From positions 1 through 44,943 of IMG/VR virus record IMGVR_UViG_3300028840_004580: a DNA stretch of 44,943 nucleotides, one strand, 5' to 3'. This DNA comes from a virus. The translations under genes were made by a program, and so were the position numbers. The notes beneath the pieces were generated by a model. The model was not told the origin of the DNA and did no database searches. It saw nothing but the letters and a program-made list of their open reading frames with translations. Shown piece after piece: positions 6,920 through 15,080 of this stretch (positions are counted from its first letter, which is position 1; every line of letters starts with the position of its first letter).

Positions 6920-9900
6920 ATGTCGAGCACCCTGGTTCCTCTCGAATTGTGTGAGGCATCCTACTACAAGGCCACCCCGAACAGGTTGTTCTGTTTCAAG
7001 TGGTCGAAGAAAGACAAGACCAAGGTTCAACCGGTCTTCATCACCCACGACCAGGTTCAGAAGCACTACCCGGATCTGATCGACCCGCCCGCAGATTCGA
7101 AGTGGGCGGAGATGGTCAAGGGGAAGGTGCCCCCTGGTTACAAGGGTCCGCACGACCTGCAGCCGACTTCTGGGAAGGTCGAGATCGAGGCCGGGACTCC
7201 GGCCGAGCTCGCGATGACGATCCAGAAGAAGCTGAAGGAGGGCGACGCCCTCGGAGATCAGGACCTCGTGAATTTCGTCTCCGGTCAGGGCTTCGACGTG
7301 CTCAAGTCGAAGCATACGGGGATGAACACGGCCTTCGAGGTGGCTTTCGGCAATGACTGGAAGGCAAAGTACAAGGCCGCCAAGGACAAAGGCATCACGG
7401 CGACGGGACCGGCCGCCGGAGAAGTGCCGCCGTCGAAGACCGAGCCCGAGCCGGAGGGCCCGCCCGAGCTCGGCGTGGTAGCCGGGAAGGTCTTGCCCCA
7501 GACGATCGGCGACCTCATGGACGGCATCGACGGGGAGGGTGGGCTCGACCAGCTTCCCAAGAAGACCGTGCAGCTGGCGAAGAACGCTTTCGGGCCCGAT
7601 TGGAAGGCCAAGTACAAGGTCGCCAAGGCTGTTGTCACGGCGGCCCAGATGCTCCCCATGGAGGCCAAACCGAACGGTACGCTGCCGCCGAAGGATGAGA
7701 TCGAGGCCGCGCTGCCGAAGCTGAAGGAGCTCACGGGCTATCCGGCGAAGGAGGCCCGGACCCTGGCGGCTACGGCGTGGAGGTTGGGACAGCCGCCTTA
7801 CCAGGGCACCCAGATGGCCCTGATCAATGGGCTCGTGGCGCAGCACAAGAAGGTCGAGAAGAAGAAGGGCGAGCTTCCCGTGGCTGTGATGCCCTCGGCT
7901 GCGATCGAACCTGAGCCGGTGGAGCCGGTGCCCGATCCCGTGGACGAGGACCCCTATGACGAGGACGAGGAACCCGGGCCCGGCAAGAACCTGATCGGCT
8001 TCTCGGGGAAGCACAAGATCCTCTTCGACCTGGCGGACGAGGCCGGCGGCTTCGGTTACATGGACGAAGAAGACGACGAGCTCTTGAGCGAGCACTTCGG
8101 CAAGGGCTGGAAGAGCACGGCTGCGGCGTTGCATTTTGCCTACGATGCGTACAGCCAGATGGACTCTCCCGAGATGGCGGAGAAGTACGGGTTGGACCAC
8201 GACGACGTCATCGACCTGTTCGAGGACATCGTGGAGGTTCATGATCTCAAGCCCGGGGCCGAGGCGAATTTCCTGGGGAAGTTCAAGGACAAGACCGGCG
8301 GGGCTTTTGAGTCGCTCGAGGGGCTTTCGAAGCTGGATGAAACGGTCGACTTCCCGGGGCTCCCGCAGAAGTACGCGGTCATGCTCGACACCTTGAACGA
8401 GTTCGAGGGCGGTGTCGGGGGAGCTCTGGAGAATGAGGAGCTCGATGAGTTTTTCAAGGAGCACTTCGGTGACGACTGGAAGAACGTGGCGGGCAGTCTT
8501 ACGGCGTCCATGGCGATGTTCCAGAAGGTCGGAGGGACAGAGTTCGACTGGACGGGTCCCACAGTGAAAGCGGCGTCGGAAGAGCTCGAGCCCGAGCTCG
8601 AGGTTTCGGCGAAGTATCTGCGGTTCGTGTACAGGCATGGGGCGGCGCTGCCAGGTTCGACAGAAGACCTAAAAGAGAGCCGCATCAAGATGATGGCGGG
8701 CTACTACGAGAAGGGGGCCAAGGACTTCGCGGAGACGCCGCTGGATAAGATCAAAGAAGCGGTGAGTGCAAACAAGGTGCTCCCTATTGGAGCGGGTCCG
8801 CCGAACCTTGCGGGTGTGATGCACGCGATGAAGTGGCAGCCCGGGAAAGCCGAGACGTTGGCGAATGCTGGGGAGACGCCTGAGAAGTATCTGGACACCC
8901 AGGCCGCTATCCTGGCGACTGAGGTGTCGAAGAAGCTGGTGGAGCACTTCGAAGACGATCCTACGAAAGCTGTCACAAACGACCTGATCATTGCAGCCGG
9001 GCTGGCTCCGACGCCTGCTGTGCGTTCCAAGGTTGCAGGCCTTGTTTCTGCGATGGCGATGTCGCAGGTTGCGATCGAGAAGCAGACCGCGTTCAGCGAT
9101 CTCAAGAAGTTCATCAAGGATGAGAGGGAGAAGCAGAAGCAGTTCTTCGCGACGCAGATGGCGGACAGTCTGTGGTATCCGGGGACGGAGAACCCGTTTA
9201 CGCATGCGATCGCGACGGCGAAGGGGGAGATTTCATCGCAGAGCATGGACTGGAAGGATCTCTTCGACGGTCTGGCGACTGCGGCGATGGTCAAGCACAT
9301 CCAGGACAACTTCGAGGGCGAAGGCCTGCTGGGGGCTTCGAAGGATCGCGCCATCGGGGCCGGCTTCGGAATGACGCAGTACAGCGTCGGGAAGATCTAC
9401 GCCACTACGGCGGCGATCCAGGACTTCCCTGCCCATAAGAACACCCTTGCCTACGTGCTCTCGGAGCAGGTCTCGAAGTCCAAGTCCGGTGCTTTGGTGC
9501 CCTCTTTCGGCGCCACGCCCACGCTGATGGAAGCTGCGAAGAAGGCTGGTGTGCTCTCGATGGGCCAGAAGGACCAGGCGGCTGTCGTGCTCGCCGGTTC
9601 TTACTTGGATCCTTCCACGGGGACGATCTCCGGTGGTATGCCGGCGAGCAGCTACCAGCAGCTCTTCGGCGAGGACTGGAAGGAGCATGTCGCGGCTGCG
9701 ATGCTCACGAACGAGCTCATGGCCGCAGCATCCATAGCGGAGCTCCAGGTCAGTCCCAACTGGCTCAAGGCGCAGAAGCAGCAGCTCAAGCACAAGTATG
9801 GTCTGAAGACTATCGGTGCGTTGAATGGCATGATGGCTGCGGCGGCGGCCGGAGAGGTCCAAGCGGTCAAGAAGAAGCTCAAGAAGGCTGCGAAGGTCGA

Positions 9901-12900
9901 GGGGCACTGGATGAACCCCGTGCCGGCTCAGTCCGGTTCAAGCGTGCCGCCGGTCGGGTTCGAGGTCCCGGACATTCCTCCGATCGAGGCGATGACGCTC
10001 GGCGCGAATGCGCAGGCTCAGCTCGGAGGGAACAAGCCGAAGTTCTTTGTGTCGGCCCCGGGCCAGCCAAACAAGTTTCTCTTCAAGCCGGGCAAGGTGA
10101 AGGGCTTGGCAGCACAGGCTGCGTCGGATCTGTCGTCGCTTGTGGTCGAGTCGGAGCACTTCGTGTCGTCGAAGGCCTGTACGATCGGCGGGAAGACCGG
10201 CGCTGTCCAGGCTCTGATTCCGAACCTCGGGTCGGTCGCGCCCGCGGGCACGGGCGAGGGTGGGAAGCAGGTCCCGGTGTCGACCATCAAGAACATGAGC
10301 GACGACCAGCTGCGGGATCTGCTCCGTGAGCGGGTCATGGACTGGGCATTCGCGAACCAGGATACGAAGGGCAGGAACTTCTTGCTGGACGCCGGCAATC
10401 GGGTCATCGGGATCGACAAGGAGCAGGCGTTCCTGCACCTGGATCAGAGTATCTTGGCTCTGGGGCATCAGGCGAAACCGAATCCGACGCCGTCTATCTA
10501 CGACCAGCTGTTCAAGGCGTATGTGGGGCAGAAGGTCGAGCTGGATTTCAATTCGGTGGAGCCCTACGTTTCCCGCATTGAGAACATCCCCGATTCGAAG
10601 TGGATGGAGGCGGTGGATCCCTACTTGAGTGCGCACGCGGCCGAGCAGGGGTGGACGGCGTCGCAGCTCGAAGCGAAGCGCCAGGCAGTTCTGAAGCGCA
10701 AGAACGGCATTCGGCAGGAGTTCGAGGACTTCTTCACGCGCCTTCGCGAAGCCCGTGGGGAGGTTGCGTTCAAGTTCAAGAAGAAGAAGCCCTCGGTGTC
10801 TCCGGGGACGCCTGCGCACGAGCTTCCCGTGCCGGATCTCAAGGACCTCACGCCCACGGAGACGCCCCCTGGGGGCACTGCAGGAGCTGGGATCAAGGAG
10901 TTCTACGAGGACCAGAACGGCCAGATCTGGATGTTCAAGCTGGCCAAGACGAAGGGATACGGGGGTAAGGACAAGCCCTACGCGGCGGCTGCTCAGGACG
11001 CTTTTGCGAAGATTGCGAAGCAGGTGAAGCCAGACCATCCGAATGTGGGGATGGTGAAGCGCAAGAAGGGAGGGGCGACTGAGTACGGGACCCTTCAGCC
11101 CTGGTTGCCGGGTGTACAGGGGAGCTTGCTCCCCATGCAGCATTCGCCGGCGTCGCTCACGGATTCACAGAAGGCCGATGTGGCGTCGGAGCATGTCCTC
11201 GACTGGTGCATGTCTCAGCACGATTCTCATGCTGAGAACTTCATGGTCCTCGAGAGCGGGAAGGTCATCGGCATCGACAAGGAGCAGGGCTGGCGTTACA
11301 TGATCTCGGGTGAGGAGCGCCTGGACGCGAACTGGAAGCCCTCGGGGAATTACGAGACGCCTTTCTACAACAAGTTCTGGGGGGACTGGTCGAAGGGTAA
11401 GTTCGAGTTCGACCCGAAGGAGATGGCTGGGGCCATCGAGAAGGTCGAAGCGATCAAGCCCGACGAGTTCCGGGAGTCCGTTCGTCCCTATGCGGAGCAG
11501 CGTTTCCCTGGAGACAAGGCTAAACAGGAGGCTTTCATCCAGAAGATGCTCGGTCGGAAGACTTCGGTCCGAAGGGATTTCGAGGTGTTTTTGACGGGGT
11601 TGGCCCGGACGAAGCACAACGATTCCAAGGGGACGTTCACGTTCAAGGATGGGTGGAAGCCGAGTACCGCAGCGGCCGGTCCTACCACGGAGACCTTTAC
11701 GACTACGAAGTCGGCCGAGGAGGTTGCTTGGGACAAGTACGGTTGCAACACAGCGGAGCACAAGAACGACGACACTCTCATCATGGTGCGCCATACGAAC
11801 GGAAGCGACCCGGCACATGCGAAGTCCCAGATCAATGGTTGCTTGGCCGAGCTGGGGATTTCTCCTGTGGGGCCTACGATCAAGGGGAGCTACTACACCC
11901 TCACCCCGGTGAAGAAGTCGGACTGGGAGGCGGCTTCTGTGACCACGACCGAGACTGTTACGACGCAGCCCGAGGACGCGGTCCCCATTCACCCGCACCC
12001 TGGTCAGGCAACCTACCTGTCTACGAGCCCTCCCCCTCCGGCGGCCCCCGGGAACATGGAGCAGCTGGACAAACTAATCAACGACACCACGGATTGGGCG
12101 GGGGTCGGCTGGGGCGGTTTCGCCATCACAGGCGATGCGGATCTCATCAAGAGCCACACTTTTCGTGTGCGCAAGAACCGGGACCAGGCAGGCAAGGATT
12201 ACTACACCGTGCAATTCCGTGTGCGGGACAAGAAGGCGTTGGAGCAGCCAGACGATTTCGGAACCACCTACACCGCCCCGTGGGCGCCTTTCGATGAGAG
12301 CACGGGGGTGTTTCAGGAGGAGCCTCCGATTGGAGTCCCGATTGCCCACATGACTTCGAACAAGTGGGAGACCGGCGATTCGGAAGCTTTCATGATGACT
12401 GGCGAAGTGAACGTCCCGGGGAAGGGCACGGAGCCTAATGCACGAGCCGTGAAGGACATCATGGTGATGAAGGTCCGTCCCAAGTCGGGGCAGTCTTTCA
12501 AGGCCGCTTTCGAGGAGATGACGAAGAAGGTTTTCGGGTCGGATGCTTCGAAGGTGCTCAGGAACCCCTCGGACAGTGACAAGGACAAGCTGCGTATGCA
12601 GGCGCTCTTGTGGGCGAAGTCGCCCCAAGAAGCGGACCTTCTGACGGCCTCGACGGGGACGTTGACGAAGGAGAACGTGGCCTTGAGTCTGTACTCCAAT
12701 ACCTTCGATGGTTTGTCCGCGGCTCGGAAGAAGCATGCGGGAGACATTGCGGAGCTGGGCACTCTACTTCGGAAGTCGAATCCCACTTCTTCGGACACAG
12801 CCGAGGCGATCAAGCTACTTCGGAAGCGTCTCTCTGCTGTGGGGGTGAAGAAAGAAGAGATCGATGCTACGGAGCAGGCTGAGATAGCCCCCGGGCTCAC

Positions 12901-13591
12901 GGGTCCGGTGCAGCGAGGGCGTTGGAGTAAGATTCGGGACGATGACGGGGAGCCGCTTGTGCGCTACTGTTCGTGGGCCCTTTCGAACCCGAAGCACCTC
13001 GTGAACATTCTGCAGACGGGGCAGAAGGGTCCGAACGGTCGGATTTTTGGCGGGCTCGGTGCCAAGGGCGAGTCGGTGATCTCCGGCTACACGAACGATA
13101 TGAGAACAGGAGGGGCGGATAAGATCACGTTTCGAACGTCGTTCAGCACGCAGGACAGCTGGAAGGACTGTCTGGATTACGGAGGAGTGGGGACGAGCGG
13201 TGGACACCCCATCAACATCATTCTGGCCCCGGACATCCTGGATCGTTTGGACCTTGTCCAGGTTGGGGAGGATACGTTCGGCAGCACGGTAGCGGGCTCC
13301 TGGACGGACCGGGCCGCTCTTCCGAAAGCCTTGAAGAAGATCAGCGGTAGGCATAAGGGGAATCGGGCAGAGATTATCGCGAACCAGGCGATTGGTCCGA
13401 ACTACATTGCACGGATCAACATTCTCCCGAGCGCAGACCCCTCGGGGCAGATTCGGAAGGATGTCATCCAGAGGCTCCGGGACGCCGGGATCGAGGATGT
13501 CAACGGTGTGCCTATCGAAGACTTCGTTGTTTCTGAGAGAAAAGTCGGGGACGTCTATTCGAAGTATGTCAAGCCGATGGGGTACTACTGA
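6920..13591 (+). CDS. Giant multidomain 'polyvalent' protein with two kinase-like domains
   Basis: 2223 residues from ATG 6920; an upstream GTG (6836) adds 28 non-protein-like residues and has no ribosome site. Residues 1-950 hold at least five degenerate segments centred on FGxDWK (near 143, 224, 392, 515 and 915), each followed by an alanine-rich helix. Two kinase-like cores follow. The first has a lysine in KFLFKPG (about 1054), a catalytic-loop-like NQDTKGRNF (about 1146) and a metal-site-like VIGIDKEQAF. The second has HDSHAENF (about 1435) and VIGIDKEQGW. This pattern resembles HipA/PI3K-type kinase relatives. The last 220 residues ('LSNPKHLVNILQTGQKG', later 'NRAEIIANQAIGPNYIARI') faintly recall ART/DarT-like enzymes. 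Large multi-enzyme phage proteins of this sort (polyvalent proteins) are known to be packaged and injected. Packaging here is inferred. Confidence 0.7.
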   Translation: MSSTLVPLELCEASYYKATPNRLFCFKWSKKDKTKVQPVFITHDQVQKHYPDLIDPPADSKWAEMVKGKVPPGYKGPHDLQPTSGKVEIEAGTPAELAMTIQKKLKEGDALGDQDLVNFVSGQGFDVLKSKHTGMNTAFEVAFGNDWKAKYKAAKDKGITATGPAAGEVPPSKTEPEPEGPPELGVVAGKVLPQTIGDLMDGIDGEGGLDQLPKKTVQLAKNAFGPDWKAKYKVAKAVVTAAQMLPMEAKPNGTLPPKDEIEAALPKLKELTGYPAKEARTLAATAWRLGQPPYQGTQMALINGLVAQHKKVEKKKGELPVAVMPSAAIEPEPVEPVPDPVDEDPYDEDEEPGPGKNLIGFSGKHKILFDLADEAGGFGYMDEEDDELLSEHFGKGWKSTAAALHFAYDAYSQMDSPEMAEKYGLDHDDVIDLFEDIVEVHDLKPGAEANFLGKFKDKTGGAFESLEGLSKLDETVDFPGLPQKYAVMLDTLNEFEGGVGGALENEELDEFFKEHFGDDWKNVAGSLTASMAMFQKVGGTEFDWTGPTVKAASEELEPELEVSAKYLRFVYRHGAALPGSTEDLKESRIKMMAGYYEKGAKDFAETPLDKIKEAVSANKVLPIGAGPPNLAGVMHAMKWQPGKAETLANAGETPEKYLDTQAAILATEVSKKLVEHFEDDPTKAVTNDLIIAAGLAPTPAVRSKVAGLVSAMAMSQVAIEKQTAFSDLKKFIKDEREKQKQFFATQMADSLWYPGTENPFTHAIATAKGEISSQSMDWKDLFDGLATAAMVKHIQDNFEGEGLLGASKDRAIGAGFGMTQYSVGKIYATTAAIQDFPAHKNTLAYVLSEQVSKSKSGALVPSFGATPTLMEAAKKAGVLSMGQKDQAAVVLAGSYLDPSTGTISGGMPASSYQQLFGEDWKEHVAAAMLTNELMAAASIAELQVSPNWLKAQKQQLKHKYGLKTIGALNGMMAAAAAGEVQAVKKKLKKAAKVEGHWMNPVPAQSGSSVPPVGFEVPDIPPIEAMTLGANAQAQLGGNKPKFFVSAPGQPNKFLFKPGKVKGLAAQAASDLSSLVVESEHFVSSKACTIGGKTGAVQALIPNLGSVAPAGTGEGGKQVPVSTIKNMSDDQLRDLLRERVMDWAFANQDTKGRNFLLDAGNRVIGIDKEQAFLHLDQSILALGHQAKPNPTPSIYDQLFKAYVGQKVELDFNSVEPYVSRIENIPDSKWMEAVDPYLSAHAAEQGWTASQLEAKRQAVLKRKNGIRQEFEDFFTRLREARGEVAFKFKKKKPSVSPGTPAHELPVPDLKDLTPTETPPGGTAGAGIKEFYEDQNGQIWMFKLAKTKGYGGKDKPYAAAAQDAFAKIAKQVKPDHPNVGMVKRKKGGATEYGTLQPWLPGVQGSLLPMQHSPASLTDSQKADVASEHVLDWCMSQHDSHAENFMVLESGKVIGIDKEQGWRYMISGEERLDANWKPSGNYETPFYNKFWGDWSKGKFEFDPKEMAGAIEKVEAIKPDEFRESVRPYAEQRFPGDKAKQEAFIQKMLGRKTSVRRDFEVFLTGLARTKHNDSKGTFTFKDGWKPSTAAAGPTTETFTTTKSAEEVAWDKYGCNTAEHKNDDTLIMVRHTNGSDPAHAKSQINGCLAELGISPVGPTIKGSYYTLTPVKKSDWEAASVTTTETVTTQPEDAVPIHPHPGQATYLSTSPPPPAAPGNMEQLDKLINDTTDWAGVGWGGFAITGDADLIKSHTFRVRKNRDQAGKDYYTVQFRVRDKKALEQPDDFGTTYTAPWAPFDESTGVFQEEPPIGVPIAHMTSNKWETGDSEAFMMTGEVNVPGKGTEPNARAVKDIMVMKVRPKSGQSFKAAFEEMTKKVFGSDASKVLRNPSDSDKDKLRMQALLWAKSPQEADLLTASTGTLTKENVALSLYSNTFDGLSAARKKHAGDIAELGTLLRKSNPTSSDTAEAIKLLRKRLSAVGVKKEEIDATEQAEIAPGLTGPVQRGRWSKIRDDDGEPLVRYCSWALSNPKHLVNILQTGQKGPNGRIFGGLGAKGESVISGYTNDMRTGGADKITFRTSFSTQDSWKDCLDYGGVGTSGGHPINIILAPDILDRLDLVQVGEDTFGSTVAGSWTDRAALPKALKKISGRHKGNRAEIIANQAIGPNYIARINILPSADPSGQIRKDVIQRLRDAGIEDVNGVPIEDFVVSERKVGDVYSKYVKPMGYY

Positions 13592-13977
13592 TGGCAAAGC
13601 TCAATAAGAACCGTGTGTATGTTGTGACGCCTGTCCGTAGGGAGGGGGGCCTGAACTTGCCCTTCTTGGCCATTGGCCCCGTTCGGCAGTACTCTGAAGA
13701 AGAAGGGGAGGCGTGGGAGTTTGTCACCAACAGCTTCGAGGATTCCGGGTTCCGGGTGGTAGGGTCCGTGGAGGACGCTGGTGAGGGGCTACTGGTAGTC
13801 GAAGAGAAGCGGAGCGGGACCAGGTGGGAGTTCCGGCGCTTGACGCCGGAGACGTTCCGAGTGTTCGAGGGTGTGATGATTGGGTACAACGCCCTCTCGA
13901 TGGAGCTGCCTAGAGGTGTGGACCTCGAGAACCACTTCTTCGAGGAGTTCGCTCCATACGCAAGGGGCGGAGTATGA
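13591..13977 (+). CDS. Hypothetical protein
   Basis: 128 residues; the ATG overlaps the stop of the giant gene (TGATG), implying coupled translation. A predicted alpha/beta fold with 'NRVYVVTPVRREGG' at the start and many acidic residues. No family recognised. It lies between the giant protein and the RelA/SpoT-type gene and may be an accessory or immunity partner of either, which is only a positional guess. Confidence 0.6.
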   Translation: MAKLNKNRVYVVTPVRREGGLNLPFLAIGPVRQYSEEEGEAWEFVTNSFEDSGFRVVGSVEDAGEGLLVVEEKRSGTRWEFRRLTPETFRVFEGVMIGYNALSMELPRGVDLENHFFEEFAPYARGGV

Positions 13978-14831
13978 AGCGCTTGATCGAGGAAGGCCGG
14001 AAGATCCTGCAAGAGCTCACCTACCCTCCGTGGACGGTCCGACAACGTAAGCGCGGCCCGCACATGAAACTACCGGACGGGACGTGGGTTCGTGTGAAGG
14101 AGCGCAGGACCGGGGGCGGGGAGGCCCATTCTTCTGTCATCAAGGAGCTCGGGAAGATCGTCGATTCCGGGATTCTCGAGCCCGGGATGTCTTTGGCCGA
14201 TCATGTTGCCGAGGCGCAAGAGCTCCGGCAGAAGCACGCAGCGGGCTTCGACCAGGCGAAGAAGCGTCTCAGCGCGATGGCGCCGGAAGGAGCCCGGATC
14301 ACGGGGCGTGTGAAAACCATGGAGAGCATCCTGGGGAAGATCGTGCGCAACCCGGGCAAGTGGGAAGACTGGAAGTATCCCCGTCCGGGCATGATCACAG
14401 ATGCCACGGGCATCCGGATCGAGGTGGACGACCTCGAGCAGGTCTTCGAGACGGCGAAGAAGGTCCAGGAGAACTATGAGGTGGTCTTCGACGACGACTA
14501 CGTCAACAACCCGCGCGGTGACTATCGGAGTTACCACTTCACCGTGGTCGACGAAGACGGGATGACCAAGGAGCTCCAGATCCGGACGCCGGGGCAGCAC
14601 GACTTTGCAGAGTGGTCGCACGATGTCTACAAGCCGCAGACTCCCGAGCAGGAGGTTGCGCTCGAGCACGGGTCGGGAGAGCTGGACAAGTACTCTGCCG
14701 ACATGAGCGACTTCATCTTCAAGGCGGACAAGGGGGAAGACCCCGTGGAGCCGCCGCCTTGTCCTGATGTGGCTCGGAACTTTTTCGGCTGCATCAACCC
14801 CGAGAAGGTCCGACTAAGGAGACGGAAATGA
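13974..14831 (+). CDS. RelA/SpoT-domain nucleotidyl pyrophosphotransferase with N-terminal leader
   Basis: 285 residues. Residues about 110-220 carry the synthetase motifs of the RelA/SpoT superfamily in order: R112-x-K114 with S118 and K122, 'ITDATGIRIE' (D143), 'DDYVNNPRGDYRSYHF', and 'KELQIRT' followed by 'WSHDVYK' (H216). Family members transfer pyrophosphate from ATP to GDP/GTP ((p)ppGpp synthesis) or, in toxic small synthetases, to the tRNA 3' end. There is no hydrolase (HD) domain in the chain. The first 14 residues (MKRLIEEGRKILQE) match the leader seen on proteins in the 30-36 kb island, ending in L-Q-E, a prohead-protease-like site. I infer an enzyme packaged in the head and delivered into the host. 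Which substrate it uses cannot be told from sequence. Confidence 0.82.
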   Translation: MKRLIEEGRKILQELTYPPWTVRQRKRGPHMKLPDGTWVRVKERRTGGGEAHSSVIKELGKIVDSGILEPGMSLADHVAEAQELRQKHAAGFDQAKKRLSAMAPEGARITGRVKTMESILGKIVRNPGKWEDWKYPRPGMITDATGIRIEVDDLEQVFETAKKVQENYEVVFDDDYVNNPRGDYRSYHFTVVDEDGMTKELQIRTPGQHDFAEWSHDVYKPQTPEQEVALEHGSGELDKYSADMSDFIFKADKGEDPVEPPPCPDVARNFFGCINPEKVRLRRRK

Positions 14832-15037
14832 GCAGCATGTCGAAGCGCCTGGCGCAGAAGAAGCAGTTCGTCCCGGAGAGCGGTTACAACGTGGTCGGTG
14901 TCGACTCGTTCGAGAAGCCGGGGGAAGAGCTCTACCTCATCGCGCACGTGGACACCGAGAAAGAAGCCAACGCCATCGCGGCCAAGAAACGGAAGGCGCA
15001 CTCCGACAAGGTGTACGTGTTCGGACCTCGGTCTTGA
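14828..15037 (+). CDS. Small hypothetical protein
   Basis: 69 residues, ATGA overlap with the RelA/SpoT-type gene. Basic N-terminus, a likely beta-alpha-beta unit ('ELYLIAHVDTEKEANAIAAKKRK'). No family recognised. Its stop codon lies within the -35 hexamer of the polymerase promoter, so this is the last gene of the giant-protein operon. It could be an antidote or partner for the upstream enzyme by position, but nothing in the sequence shows that. Confidence 0.55.
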   Translation: MSSMSKRLAQKKQFVPESGYNVVGVDSFEKPGEELYLIAHVDTEKEANAIAAKKRKAHSDKVYVFGPRS

Positions 15038-15062
15038 CCATTGCGGTTTGACTCTATAGCAT
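15034..15062 (+). promoter_or_regulatory. Promoter of the DNA polymerase gene
   Basis: TTGACC, 17-nt spacer, TAGCAT, followed by GAAGGAGG and the ATG at 15081. The best-formed promoter in the left half and part of a TAGCNT group (see 31962 and 37728). Confidence 0.6.
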
Positions 15063-15080
15063 CTCGGTGAAGGAGGCGGG

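Noticed and set aside
6920-6990. Capsid-targeting leader on the giant protein (L-C-E near residue 10)
   Set aside because: The N-terminus has one L-x-E-A match but none of the GREL-type leader pattern, so it is not counted with the family.
6710-8638. Long minus-strand open frame (642 codons) opposite the giant gene
   Set aside because: It mirrors codon structure of the real + strand gene in GC-rich DNA, has low-complexity Leu/Arg-rich content and no ribosome site or domain.
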